64,000 nt of DNA from Petrolisthes cinctipes (Eukaryota; Arthropoda; Malacostraca; Decapoda; Porcellanidae), in assembly GCA_033782935.1 (NCBI GenBank), contig JAWQEG010004784.1:33501-97500 (forward strand), written 5' to 3'. The notes under the pieces were generated by a model. That model worked only from the letters and a program-made list of their open reading frames with translations, had not been told where the DNA came from and ran no database searches. Shown here one piece after another: positions 45,970 to 59,113 of the stretch; within the stretch, counting starts at the first letter, position 1; every line of letters begins with the position of its first letter. The position numbers and the translations under genes are program-made.

Positions 45970-48184
45970 AGTGTGTGTGAAGATAGACTTGGCTAGACGT
46001 TAGGCAAGTAACTTGGTCTTGGGAAAAGTTAGTGTGGCCTCACTCGCTCTACACACACAGCCTATTAGTATTCCTTCACTCACCTTCTGTTTTTATACAC
46101 ACACTTACTCACTCGGCACACACATGTTCATTCATTCACTCAAACTTGCATGGATGTTCACATTTTCTCTTTTTTTTTTACATTATAAATTCACGTATGT
46201 CTCTTATTCACACACCTAAAAAATCTCTTCAAAATTTTGGGCTATGTACAGTATTAGGCACACTCATGAGGACACACCACATTAGAATATTCATAAACTT
46301 ACTGCCACATGTTAACACACACTTATTTACACGTGTAGTCTATCTTTGCTGTTTATGTACGCACGCGAAGGCTCACGCACATGTATATTACTCTTGTAGG
46401 CTAGGCTATATGATCGACCTTGGGCACACTATAGAGATATGTTGACACTTTCACTCCGACACGCCGAAAGTCTTTGTTTACACGAACGAATACCTTACGC
46501 GATGCAGACTATGTGGTATAGATTCTGAAAGACACACCCGTCTGCATTCCATTTACACACACACTTACACATTCGGACAATAGCCTGTCTACTTTTGGTA
46601 TTGTGAAATACTGGAATAAAAATGGACTTCCAAAAGGGTGAAGCCTAGGCTGTGTTCGTGGTGTAGTCAATGTAATGCTTGTTTCAAAGTTAAGATAATT
46701 ATTGTATATAGACAGAGCTGTTTCCTACCAGTTTGCTTTCCTTTGAAGCTTTCGAATCAGAGTATGAATATTTACCTATGTAGATGTTATTATCCGCCAC
46801 CAAATAGCCTGGGAGAAAAGTTACATCTTACCCACCCTACTTTTCAGTTTGGTATTGAAGATTTTTAGATGTGTTGATACCGACACGGATAAATATTAGA
46901 GCACTCGGGTGAAAACACATGTCGCTAACACTAGTGAAAATTTCGAGGATATTTTTCGCCCGACCGAGTAAAATTCCGATGTTAGTAATGAACATTATAG
47001 AAGTTAGTTACTGGATGGCTTACGTATCAGTATTCATAAACGTAACCTAAACTCAAATTCTCCTAAAAAGTTTTTATAAACATAAACAATGCACTTAAAC
47101 TTCACTGACAAATTAAAAAAAAAAAAAAAAGACATAAAAATAAAATGGCAAGGGTGCCTCGACCCCACACATTTTCATTCAGTTAATGAGATAGTCTCAT
47201 GTTGCCAGCGTCAACCAAACAACCACAACTGACCTTAGGGACTTATACATACACTGGGAATTTTACACATAATTTTGCTGTGTAGGACGTGACTGGGAAT
47301 TCTTCTGGCGTGAGTAGCCTAGGTTACTACACTAAGCACAACACTTGCCAAATATTTCTATAAAACGTTGATTTCGGCCGGTATAGAATTTTTTTTTGGA
47401 ATTTTACATTACCGGTACATTTTCGTATGTGGAAGAAATTGCAAGACTACAGAAACAGTATCCGGAAGCAAGTTCCTTTACTCCCTGGGATCTTACTTTT
47501 TCTACGGCCACTAGTATATGATATTATGAGTGTCATGTTGAATAGTTGAACTGATGACGGTGACAGATATTCAAAACAACCATCACTAAGCACACTTTTG
47601 TCCCCGTAAGAATAAAACAAACATCGAAATATTTGACTATTGGGTATAGAGAAGCCACTAAATTAACGTCAATGTTAACAAAGGTAGGCTATGTGTTAAG
47701 ACGAGTTTGCCGGAGCTCGGCGGTCTGGGACTGGAACATGTAACTCAATTTTCTGACTCACATTTAAAGTTTGGCATCGGGTTTTCGGGTAAATGCTGTT
47801 AGCCTTGCCACTGCCTCCCTTCCGTCCACCCTCACCCCACAACTCGCCTGCTGCTGTCGCTTCTGCTCCTGTTCCAAGTTGTTCTGGGCTAAAAATTTTT
47901 ATATTATTGACGAGGGTATTTTTCAGCAATACTTCCCTCCTACAAAATAGTTAAATAATCACATGAATATGTAAAATTATGTGGACGGTGTTGGAAAAAA
48001 TATGCAAATGATGGAATCCTTTCTATAAAAGTTAAATACCACAAACTCTGTGAATGATGGAATAATTGCGATTGGATTTATGGGAATAAAAGTGATTTTC
48101 AAGGCTTATCCTCAGGTGTGCTAGAAATACATACCAACCAATGGGATGGACATATTGGTTTTAATCTATGTAATAAGCCCTAAA
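45970..48184. other. Noncoding, CA-rich then AT-rich
   Basis: 46050-46580 is scattered with CACACA/TCACTCA motifs, a diffuse decayed CA-rich area. The rest shows nothing I can support. Confidence 0.4.
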
Positions 48185-48400
48185 GTTTGTTTGTTTGTTT
48201 GTTTGTTTGTTTGTTTAAAAGCAGGGTTGCCATTACTCAACAAATCTGTACCACATTGCCACAGGGGTCCAGATGCATCCCAGAATAATGCATGAACAAT
48301 GAAGACCCGAGTCCGTGCTCCCTCTGGGGTACAAGCCAAATGGCCTACAAAGAGGGCTGGTCGACTGGTTAGAAATGTAGCCTTGGATACACTACCACTG
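48185..48400 (-). mobile_element. Probable retroposon 3' end with (CAAA)n tail
   Basis: On the minus strand a non-repetitive, less AT-rich segment (48400 to 48220) ends GGCAACCCTGCTTTTAAAC and runs straight into seven or eight CAAA units (48187-48216). A unique sequence with a short simple-repeat tail is the usual form of a LINE or SINE 3' end. No second copy is seen in this window. Confidence 0.45.
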
Positions 48401-48444
48401 CTTCCCCTGCTGCCTTCCTCTCTAAGTGTCTCATTCCTGCTACT

Positions 48445-48575
48445 CTCACTTCTGCTTCCCCCTCCTCTTGTACCCTCTCCCTTATTGCCCTTACCATCCC
48501 TACCTTCTGCTTCCCCCTCCTCTTGTACCCTCTCCCTTATAGTCCTTACCATCCCTACCTTCTGCTTCCCTACCA
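48445..48575. repeat. 55-bp pyrimidine-rich tandem repeat, ~2.3 copies
   Basis: TCTGCTTCCCCCTCCTCTTG starts at 48451 and 48506, with a partial third copy at 48561, each preceded by CCATCCCTACC in the later units. Confidence 0.85.
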
Positions 48576-49363
48576 TTTCTGCCATTACTCATACTAACAA
48601 CACCTCTTCTTCCTTTATACCTGTTGCTTCGTATTTCCAGACACCCCTAAACTGCTCCCATTCTTTCTACGACAACCCCTTGCTCTCTAAACACCCCTTC
48701 TTCCCCACTCATTCTACCATCACCTATAGCTCTGCCACTTTCACCCTTCCTGACCCCCACCATCTCCTCCCATATCATCCACGCAACTCTGATATACGCG
48801 ATCCATACAGCTTTTCACCTCCGCTAGGCTACCTCCACCACCTCTGCTGCTCTCGCCATTCCCACCAACGCAATTAGTCATCCCAGCCATGTTGTTGCTG
48901 CTGGTTTAATCTCCATACACATTGCAACGCCACGCCCTGCCGTCCCGTCCTATATACACACACTCATATCATACATTCCCTCTTCTCTTTGCATATAATT
49001 TTTTTAAGCATCTTCTATTGTCTATTATGTCTCTTTGCATCACTTTTAATTTTCTTATATTTCATTGTTCACATTTCTGGCATTATTATATCTTTACTTC
49101 ATCTTCTCCATCTATCATTAGGGGTCGTGTATTTGTATGAAATGCGATATCATGTGTATATAACATTGTCGAAAGGATCCTCCATAAGACAATATCCTGT
49201 CCCTCTCGTGTCATGTTATATCCCTGGAGCACAACCATTGCTCCTCTCTTTCCCTCTTATGTTTTTTCGTTTAGTCGACATACAATATATTCTTTATACC
49301 AGCCCTGCGTTCCCTGAGCTCTCTGGCCTGACACCCTCGGTCCAACACATTCATTCTCTCTAT

Positions 49364-49370
<7 letters not shown>
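48576..49370. other. Pyrimidine-rich noncoding DNA
   Basis: C/T-rich sequence with long open frames but no protein signature. Confidence 0.4.

Positions 49371-49414
<44 letters not shown>
49371..49414. repeat. (AC)22 microsatellite
   Basis: Perfect dinucleotide run. Confidence 0.95.
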
Positions 49415-49418
<4 letters not shown>

Positions 49419-50025
49419 CTTTGTAATTTACACGAAGTGTTCCAGTTATCGTGCTTTTTAACTTGTTGTATGCATTTTTAAAACTTGGTTATTCCTTAAG
49501 GGATATAACATTTTCTTTTCCATTTTATAATCATTATTACTTTTTTGGACCATGCTGTCGTTTCTAGCGAGAAGCGAGAGCAAAACTACGGATTCTTAAT
49601 TGCAACACGAGTGTGAGATGTTACATCGTAATATATGTTGAGTCTCATTACGTTTTTCTTCATCGTCCTTGTTGCAGGGTAGCCTAGTTCTGATAGATGT
49701 GGCCTAGCAAAGGTTATTGGATATATGCCTACGATGACGCTATGTGTCTGCGAATTGAAGGCTGTATATTTCTCCACATTAGACCAAAAACCACATTGTC
49801 TAAATATGGCCTAGCTCAGTTGTTTTGCGGTACAGTTTGGAGAAATCAATTGCTTCAAATTCGTCAATATCATCAAACAAAAACAAAAGCTGACAATTTA
49901 TTTACTTTTGTGATCCGCGCAACACTGAAGTATTGTTATATGCTAAAAGGAACACCGTTTAAAGTTCTCAGTCATATATATGGGAAATTCCGCAAAGCAA
50001 TAACAGCGGACCTACGCCTAAGTAC

Positions 50026-50179
50026 TTAAGGACCCTGTAATCGTGTATGAGACTTGGTGCCTTCTGATTCCTCCTGACTATGCCACGAAACAAGCTCCTG
50101 CCATATAAGTGGTGTTTCGTGGCAATGTTTGAAGGACTCACTAACCTCAAATTTCTGACTACATCACTAGGTCCCTTAA
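50026..50179. mobile_element. TTAA hairpin MITE, copy 3 (subfamily 2)
   Basis: TTAAGGACCCTG at the left, GGTCCCTTAA at the right, TTAA at both ends (50026-50029, 50176-50179). Inner arms GCCACGAAACAAG and GTGTTTCGTGGC form a near-perfect hairpin. It shares the core with copies 2 and 4 but has different outer ends. Confidence 0.75.
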
Positions 50180-50803
50180 TATGTGACGGTAACAATCCCC
50201 TGCCCAGTCATTCAAAAGATAAGCCGGTTTGGTTGCGTGCCTTGATGACCCTTGTGCAGATAACGAGCGAAAATCTGTTAATTAATGGCTTCCCACTTAC
50301 TTGCGTTGGAGGTGCCCAAGTTAAGTTAATCTTATTAACAGCACTGCTCGGTAGTTTCTTTAATATATATTTGAAACTACATCAGCTCGCTACACACTGC
50401 CACAATAGTGAGTGAATAGAGGCGACCGACTAAGTTTGTGAGTTGTTTGAATATTGCTTGTTTGTTCATTTGTTTCCATCATCCCCTTCTTTTGTTTTTG
50501 TTTTGATAGCTCCTCACAGTGGGAAAGGACGAAAAGTGAGATAATAATCACACATATTTACTGGAAACTGCACGACATAACCAAAGACACAGATAGTGTA
50601 CAATGTAAAAGCGTTGAGTGTCAGCTGATGGGAAGTTGCAGTGAACCAAGACCCTCGCCTAGTAGAGACATCCTCTTCAGACTGATTCATCAGTTTTTAC
50701 ACGGGGCCTCCAGCTACCTACCGTACCTCAGTCCCAGCTTGGCATCAGCAAACATGAAGTAATTTACTCCTCAAACACTGACGAACTCGCTTGACTACAC
50801 TTC

Positions 50804-50804
<1 letters not shown>

Positions 50805-50865
<61 letters not shown>
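50805..50865. repeat. (TC)~30 microsatellite
   Basis: Perfect TC run. Confidence 0.95.
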
Positions 50866-50866
<1 letters not shown>

Positions 50867-51552
50867 GACTAGTGTGCGCTTGTCTTTCTCTCCTCTGACA
50901 TTTCACACCCACACACCTCTTCAGTTTTCTTGAGTTTCCCCCGTAGGGAATTCCTTCCATATCAATTAATCCAAAGTTACCTAACTATAGCCATTGGTCC
51001 TCATCTTCCTCAATAAAAAGAAAAAAAATAAGAGTATGTACGGTACTGTATAATTATACGGAGTGTTCGTCGATTTTTATGTAAGCTGAATGAATTCATA
51101 GGCCTATTTATTGAAGAGTAAATGGTCAACGAGACTGCTATTTCAGGTATATACTGAGAAGGTCAAGGAATTGCAGTGTTCATTTATGCTGTTCCATGTA
51201 ATATGGCACATGTAAGTATGTACAGTAACTCCTGATAGTAAAAGCCATTGGAGTCAGGTAAATGTCGTGTACAGGAACTATTGTAAATGTGTGGTACAAA
51301 AGGAAGACATAACATCAGAACGTAAAGCTCCCTTGACTCCAAGAGTCTTTTGTAAAACCCCAGATAAATGGAGAAAGTATTGTCAGCAGCTATATTACAT
51401 CTTACTGCAGCTTCTTCCAGTTTCATGTGTGTGTGTGTGGGTGTGTGTGTGTGTGCTTTGTTTGAAAATACACAACACTTTTCACCACCGCCTCCTCCCA
51501 CGCCTTTTCACTCATCCACTAAAAGCGTTTTTCATCATTCCTCCTTCTCTTA

Positions 51553-51554
<2 letters not shown>

Positions 51555-51644
<90 letters not shown>
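51555..51644. repeat. (CT)45 microsatellite
   Basis: Perfect CT run of 90 bp, a mirror-symmetric polypyrimidine tract able to form triplex (H-DNA). Confidence 0.96.
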
Positions 51645-51647
<3 letters not shown>

Positions 51648-52040
51648 AATTCCATCCACATTCTTCACTCGCCCCAAAGTCCATTATGTTTTCTTTTACC
51701 TTGCTACTTCAAACTTACATTTTACTGACTTTCTCTTTCCTTTTGTCTTGTAATTATTGTGTTTTGAATATCTTTTGTTAGCTTCTAATTAATTTTACAT
51801 AATATTTTGCCCTAGCAGTTTTCTTAATTGCATCTTTAAATTAAAGTATTTTCTTTGTGTAACCTTCAATGTGTGTAACCTTATGTATGTTGTACTATCC
51901 TTTCTTTCATAGGGTATACTTGTATGAAGCACATCTTTGTAATCCTTCTTTTCATCACATCATCATTATCATCATCGTCATTTGTAATCGTGAGGAAATT
52001 ATATATTGTTCATTAAAATATTGCTTATTCTCTATTCGTC

Positions 52041-52366
52041 TTCTTACCTCCCTTTTCTCACCTCCCTTTTCTCACCTCCCTTTTCTCACCTCCCTTTTCT
52101 CACCTCCTTTTTCTCGCCTCCTTTTTCTCCCCTCCTTTTTCTCCCCTCCTTTTTCTCACCTCCCTTTTCTCGCCTCCTTTTTCTCACCTCCCTTTTCTCA
52201 ACTCCTTTTTCTCACCTCCTTTTTCTCACCTCCCTTTTCTCGCCTCCTTTTTCTCACCTCCTTTTTCTCACCTCCTTTTTCTCGCCTCCTTTTTCTCACC
52301 TCCCTTTTCTCGCCTCCTTTTTCTCACCTCCTTTTTCTCACCTCCCTTTTCTCGCCTCCTTTTTAC
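52041..52366. repeat. 14-bp polypyrimidine minisatellite, ~23 units
   Basis: Unit TCACCTCCCTTTTC with variants (TCGCCTCCTTTTTC, TCCCCTCCTTTTTC, TCAACTCCTTTTTC). Nearly every base is C or T, with single purines (A or G) at the third position of the unit. As the unit is 14 bp, three units keep frame, so a spurious SPPFSHLPF-type open frame spans it. Confidence 0.95.
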
Positions 52367-52594
52367 ATCTAATTATTTTCCACTTCACTATATTTATGTT
52401 CACGCCACCAAACCTCTCGCTTGCCTTTTTGCTGCTTTCCCCGCACGAGTGTTTCCCATTTGTCATCCTTCAGTGTTCAATTTCGTATTTGTTGCGGTGT
52501 TTGGGCTTTTCCTTCCCTTCACTTAATCATACCGTCCTTCGAGTGTTCAATTCGCGGCCTTTAATTAATCCACAATCACTCCTCTACTTATTCG

Positions 52595-52595
<1 letters not shown>

Positions 52596-52678
<83 letters not shown>

Positions 52679-52691
52679 TGTGTGTGTGTGT
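52596..52691. repeat. (GT)~47 microsatellite
   Basis: GT run with one interruption at about 52671 (GGTGTG). Confidence 0.95.
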
Positions 52692-53187
52692 TCTCAAATG
52701 GGGTTCTGTATTTGTATTTATCGGTTTTCCTTTCTGCCTATGTTACTCCTTTCCTTCTGCTGTGAAAGATTAGAATGACAAGATGTAAGATAAGGAAAAA
52801 TCAGCAACATGCAGAAAATATTGTAATGGATTTCCTACTGTGGTACCATAAGTGAGCGAAGGACCAATATAGGCTAAGTGGATTGGAAATAGTAAAAAGA
52901 TAGTTAAGAGAGGGAGAGTGGAAATTGGAATTGGTTGAAGCATTTAAAGACAGTGAAAATTTATGAAAGTGTTTATGGAGCAATCGTACCAATTTTTTAT
53001 CTTTTTTATTTCCAGACCAGTGACTTGTTATGACTCTTACTAAAATTATGGACGTCACGAAGGAAAACACCATAACACTACACCACAAGAAATACATTGT
53101 ACAGTACCACGAAACGTAGATATAAGTAAAACAAACACCACGGCAAGAAATACAGTAAAATACTCCACGATATCAAAGGTATCAACA

Positions 53188-53193
<6 letters not shown>

Positions 53194-53246
<53 letters not shown>

Positions 53247-53260
53247 ATGAGAGAGAGAGT
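53194..53260. repeat. (GA)n microsatellite, imperfect
   Basis: About 30 GA units with GATA and AATGA interruptions, next to a short TAG repeat at 53260-53280. Confidence 0.93.
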
Positions 53261-53409
53261 AGTAATAGGAGTAGTAGTAGTAACTCATACCAGCCCGGGA
53301 TTCGTTCGACAGGTTAGGGATTAGGCTATTGGACTGGCGAAGTGATATAAATGTATTACCCACAGTGCCTCTTCCACCTCTCTCCCTGCCGTCTTTGCCT
53401 ATATCAGCA

Positions 53410-53411
<2 letters not shown>

Positions 53412-53480
<69 letters not shown>
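53412..53480. repeat. (CT)~34 microsatellite
   Basis: Perfect CT run, followed to 53880 by unordered C/T-rich DNA that includes a short duplicated block CATTCCCTACACATCCT at 53729 and 53759. Confidence 0.95.
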
Positions 53481-53481
<1 letters not shown>

Positions 53482-55428
53482 TGCCTATTTTTCTACCTCT
53501 CAACTCTTCCTTCAGTACCTTCCCTGTCTGTCCCACCACTCTCCTTTTCTTCTGTCTCTTCCCTTTCCATTTCTCCCACTATTTCATCCACCCTTTCGTC
53601 AGCAGACACTTCTCTTTCTCTTCCACCTCAACCTTTGCAAATCCCTTTTCCTCTGTCCCTCCCTGCATATTATTTATCATCCTTTCCCACCTTCCACCTT
53701 AAATATAGTCAAATCCATCCTCCGTCCATTCCCTACACATCCTCCTATCTTCTCTGACCATTCCCTACACATCCTATCTTCTCTGACCATTCCATTCCTC
53801 CAAGCTTACATCGACTGGCTTGCATTTCTCGTTAGCTCCACCACAACCACTCCTCTCCCTCATCCTCCTTGATCCACCCGAGACCACAACAACTACGGTA
53901 TTCTCTCTTATCTTATAATTACCTCCTCTACAATCAGTCTTCCCTTTGCATCGTTGCTTTCGGGAAACAGAATAAACACGTTCGGATCGCTCTCTAAATA
54001 AAGTGATACGGTAGTTAGTTAGAGCCCATAAGCGTTCAATGACTACAACACATTAATTTTATATATAGAGAAGGTGTGTGTTTGTGTGAAGAGTAGGCTA
54101 ATCATGTATCCTCTACGTATGTGTGTGTGTGTATGTGAATAGTCATCATGAGTGTGTGTGTGTGTGTATGTGTGTTGTGATGAGTTCGTGCATGAAGGTC
54201 AGGAGGAAATCATAGGGTAATCTTGATATCATGTGCATCCAGCATTTACCTTCGTCTTTCTATTGTTGGATGGGTGACAGTGCAGTTCCTCGTTCCTCAC
54301 ATCGCCCTTCTGCTCCTCTCTGGTCTCACCCCAGTTTCGTCATTTGTATACAAACCAAGTTCTGTGCACTGGTCATTAATGTTTCTTATAAGGTATTTCT
54401 GTTAGCTTATACCATTTCTTGTCCTACATCCTGCCCCTCATTGACTGGGAGACAAATAAGAAGCAGCTATTGTGGTCTCTGTTGAGTGAGAAACAAGGAA
54501 ACAATATCCTCAACCTAATAGAGACGTACTGTACTCGCCCTGCAAAACAAGCTCAACCAAAACAGCACTACAGTATGGAAAGGCTGAGCTGTTTCAAATC
54601 TTGCAAAATTGATCCTATTCCTTTTTAACAGCCATATTTTATATATATGTTTTGTTGACTCACTTGCAATGTTTACAAAATGAAGATGATTATGTAGTGT
54701 GTCGATTTTTACCTTATATTTCTGAAAAGACCAAGAAACGAGAAGTGGAAGCCGTTGCATTATCGTCAGCGAAAAAATAAAGGTACACCATAATTCTATT
54801 TTACACTTTTATTCGGAGGTAACAGGTTTGCCAGGAGCTATTTGTGTGGTTTTATCTGACGCTGAGTGGTGATGCGGGAGGAGGTATTGTTGTAACTCGC
54901 GGTCACTATAACAATAACAGTAAAGAACATGTGTGCCTTCCTGAGGTGTGTGTGTGTGTGTGTGTGTTTGTTTGTTCCATTTTCACACTAACCCCTTAAT
55001 AGTGTGTGTGTGCGTGCGTACTGGTGAAAATCTGAACAGACATTTGCAAAGTCGTCGTGTTCATAGGTACGAGAATAAAGGGAAGATAATGTCGACGAAA
55101 TGTGGGCTTGTGATTTTCTTCAAGCTCTACCAATGTAATCAAACCACAAGAACTGCCGTGATATATTTCTTGGTGCCGGTACATGTTAGAAGGTTTCGTA
55201 GCTTCCAATTCGCCTACAATCTTTCCTCCATTACTTCCGTGCACAAAGCGGAAAAGAGTTGCAGTATAGCTGGCGTCGATAGCGGGTAAATATAGAGCAG
55301 AGACGTGTTGTGTTGCTGAGAGGTACAGTACAGTATAGCCTAAGTGTCGCCCCAAGGTGTGTTGTCCCTCCCTCTCAAATCTTACTGAATATTGTGGTTT
55401 CATATAGTTTTTAGCTTATACTGTAGTT
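53481..55428. other. Noncoding, with several short GT runs
   Basis: GT microsatellites at 54119-54132, 54152-54175 and 54943-54967. An open frame pair around 54995-55400 has no signature. No gene recognised. Confidence 0.4.
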
Positions 55429-55462
55429 GTTGTTGTTGTTGAAGTTCCTCAAGCTGTCTGGC
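55429..55462 (-). mobile_element. 34-bp retroposon stub, family B 3' end only
   Basis: Flanked by a perfect 15-bp duplication GCTTATACTGTAGTT (55414-55428 and 55463-55477). The insert is only the shared family B terminus: on the minus strand GCCAGACAGCTTGAGGAAC then TTCAACAACAACAAC. It is an extreme 5' truncation, and fixes which end of the family is the 3' end. Confidence 0.88.
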
Positions 55463-55477
55463 GCTTATACTGTAGTT

Positions 55478-58400
55478 ATTATAGTTAATGTAGGCCTAAG
55501 CCGATCAGAGAAGGAGACTTTCAGCTGCCAAACCATCATTACTTTCTTTACATCTCTAAACTGTGTAGCATTTCTATATAGCCCAGTTAAATGTTAGTAG
55601 AGGACTATTGCCTTTTCTTCAGAATTTTACCAGACCGTTTTTTAGTCAGACTGGATCTCTTCCTACGTTCAAAGTTTGATGACTGTTTCATTAAACCTAT
55701 ATGAAATAATATGCGTTTTTAATAAAATACTTGGACTAACCCCAGATTGTTATATGTGGCGCAGAGATGTCCAGTTACACAATATGACACAGGGAAAACC
55801 CCATCGTGGAATGATTAAATCTCAATCCTTGTATGTCAAAATGGAAAATGAACAAAATAACTTTCGCTAGAGGTGACTCTTGGTTACTCATTCCAGTGTT
55901 CACCGTCACTGGCATGTAACACTGGTGTAACACTGACTTGACTCTCATGGTCATTATAGTATCCGGACTGGCGCCCCATATAATCTCCCGACATTGCCTG
56001 CCCACTCTGTTATGAGGTTAGTTAACAGACTTTGCTACTCATTATCCAAAAAACGGTTCACCATTACCTCGTAATATCCCCATAAATCTTGGCTCGGAAG
56101 CTGAAAAGCTGGGATAACACTGCTTTACTAAATTCTGTAGTAACATTTTACATTTACCGATTTTCCGATGGTTTGAGTTGCGATATTTTCTATCAGAATT
56201 CTGACTTGTTTCCCAGAACTACATATTTTTTTTTCAGCACTGAATTTTTCGCGAAATGCTTTCCATTTTGCAAGTACTCTCAGCGTTATTGAAAATTCCG
56301 TCATGTATTTCCATTTTTGCTGAGATTCTTTCCATCTTCCTGTTACTGACGTTTCACACTAGAATGTTAACGTGGCTAAACAATGTGGGTTGCCTTGTCT
56401 TTCTTTTCATAATATGTGTCTTAATTTGTCGTGTCGAAGGAACGTCCAAATGAATGAGTGGAATCGATTGTAAATGAAACAGTGTCATAAGCCATTGTCT
56501 GAAATGGACATTATTGCATAAACTCTATTTAGCCTACACACGTCCAGAGTGAAAGGAAACAGTTCGTAAATGTGAGGTAGGAAAGAAAGAGGGAAAACGT
56601 ATTTATAGCAACCCCATCAGTAGTATAGGCTACAGGAAACAAGTTGGGTTATTAACAAAGAATTATATATGATAATCCGCTTACCTGTTAATGAACGGAG
56701 TGGTTTTGTTATGACATATGTGTGTGATGGTGTATGTATCGTGGAATATTTACTATAGCCTATTTGTACTACTAAGGAATTTAACAAAAGCTACTGTGAC
56801 TTTCAGGTGTAATGTAAATAAACACTTCAGGTTATTATCATAATCATAATAGTGTGCAGATATCTTGTTTCCTGGCTGTATATCCGATTATGGTAATATC
56901 ATTATAAAGTAATCTCCCCATGCTAAAGAGTAAGTAGGAGAGGAAGGATGAGAGTGGTTTACAAAGGCAGCAGGACTAACGAATCCAGGAGCCATGAATA
57001 TCCTTAATAATCTGCATATAGATTGGAAGAGGCTCACTCCCACCTTTGATGTTAGCAAATGAAATACAGCGCTCGATTTTTTAGTCTGTCAAATTAGCGT
57101 TCTGGCATCATATGGTCTTTATTGTGTTATCAAGCAAGGTCGTCAATCAAAAGGTATTCTAATTAAGAAAAACAAATACTGCATACCGGTACTGTAACGT
57201 ATGTATTCTCCCCGGACTAGACTGGATGGCATGAGACTCTACGTGAAAATACTGACATTCTTGTGAACTTGTGAAGCCAATGGTGATGTTCTCTTTTGCG
57301 GTACATCTATTTTCTTTCCACTTTTCATGGACACTTTATGCTTTCTGTGCTGAAGAAATAGACAGAGACATAGAGATGATGTTTACTTTATTCAGAATTA
57401 TCCTTTAGTTGGAAAAATAAGAGGAAACACAAAAACTCTGAAATTTGTAAAGACTTTGGCTGTTACCAGAACTTACCCCAGCCAGCACACCCAGTCTGTG
57501 AGCCGTGTCGTATAACCAGAGAGGCGGGGGGATAGTGTGGATTTAACAGGGTCTTTCCTGCTTTGAAATTGCTACCAGGTTTAGCTCCGGAAAAGTAATG
57601 TGTGAAGAAAAATTTTCCCTCCAGCTTAGCCTGTGTGAGTTAACGTATCCGTAACCATGTGTTTAAAACGGTCAGGAGAGAGAAAGTGATGGAGGATTTA
57701 TGTCTCTGCGAACTGTACAACTAATCATTGTCTCTAATAATGCTCCAAGTACAGTATGCCAGTACGGCTTGATAAGGCTACCGTAGAGATTTTCTGGGAG
57801 TACCGTACTCTATCCGCTGTTAATTCTTCTACACAATTAAGTATAAACTACTACTAATCTGATATCCTACTCGTATACTGATATTACTGAGGTAGTCTTG
57901 TTCCTGGCATAGTCTATACGAATCAATTATTACTACTGGTACCTCCCTCGAGTGTGTATGTTAGTTTAGGGAGTTGCCATTAACTAACTTTGGCTTCCCC
58001 CTCCAACTTAGACTGACAGTTTCATTGTTTCCCTGGCGGGGCCTTTAAGTTTTTCGTGTGACACATTTCACACAAGTATAATTCGGCTGTGCTGGGCCTC
58101 AGAGTTTTTCCTTTGTAGCCTAATCCTGGACGCTATTGATCTCTATAAACATCGACCAGAGAAGAGCTCGATATTCGACCATTGGCCTACCTACCTCCCT
58201 TGGTTTGGTTGAGCATACAGCCATACCTACACAGACGAGTGCAGAATATTTAGTGCCAGTATAATTATACCCTCTACAGTGTATTTATATTTATGTACTG
58301 TACAAATGCCTTTATATTTTCCTAAAAATTTATGGAGAATGATAAACACAAACCTTTCCTGTTTTGCTGTATACATTATTGCTAGGAGCAGATTCAGGCT

Positions 58401-58946
58401 TGGATAACCCGTCTGGAAACGGATCGCGATATAAAATGTCCTTTGTTTCGTTGTTACCGCGTATAAAACGGTAGTATAACATATGAATGGCCAGAAGTGA
58501 CAAAATTTAATGTCTCCAGAAGAGTTCAAGGAATGACGACAACCGTACATACCTTACTTACTTACATATCTTACTTACATTAACTGTACGTCGTAAGTAC
58601 AGGAGTTTGCCTATGTAATGAGGATGAATTATGGCATCAATTTAGAATGAAATATTGTCACTGACATGTGATTATGGATGGCACGAAAGGGTAACTTTGC
58701 CTGACAGCAACGTTTACATCACCACACCTTACTTCCTTATTCAGCTGTATGCCTTATACTGCTGTCACGGCAAAGCATTGGAATGAAAGAGAATATGCAT
58801 GACTAAGTATTATGGAGGGAGTAATATTTACGACAGTATGTGCAGTATAATAACTAATGAGAAAGTACATTGTTTGTAAGACTTATTATTTAAGCCAAAG
58901 TCCGGTACGAAGAGAGGGACCATGAATTTAGAATAGTGTAAATACA
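55478..58946. other. Noncoding, nothing recognised
   Basis: About 3.5 kb of AT-rich DNA. Short open frames (for example 55676-55870 plus, 58227-58550 minus) have no family signature, and no repeat structure is clear. Confidence 0.4.
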
Positions 58947-59113
58947 CTAAGGGAAAATTCTTTTGATGGTGTATAGTGACTAAGGTCTCTGATTCCTCTA
59001 ACCTATGCCACGAAACAGATCCTCTATTTGTACCACTGACGGCATCTGTGTTCTGGTATGGTTAGGAGGAATCAGTAGCCTTTCAATTTACCGACAATAG
59101 AATCTCCCCTTAA
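58947..59113. mobile_element. TTAA hairpin MITE, copy 4
   Basis: Left end CTAAGGGAAAATTCTTTTG (TTAA mutated to CTAA), right end AGAATCTCCCCTTAA (TTAA 59110-59113). Arms CTGATTCCTCTAACCTATGC and its inverse GGTATGGTTAGGAGGAATCA fold on each other. Best-preserved copy of subfamily 1. Confidence 0.78.

Noticed and set aside
48299..48877. 192-codon + strand frame as a gene
   Set aside because: It starts inside a probable retroposon, crosses a 55-bp tandem repeat and is a C/T-rich Leu/Pro/Ser product without a domain.
51869..52773. Long open frames of 167 and 255 codons over the pyrimidine tract
   Set aside because: A 14-bp repeat lacking A-starting stop triplets is open by composition; the product is low-complexity Ser/Pro/Phe/Leu.
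54948..55403. Opposing open frames around 55.0-55.4 kb as an exon
   Set aside because: A donor-like GTAAAT follows the + frame, but it begins in a GT microsatellite and neither strand's protein is recognisable.
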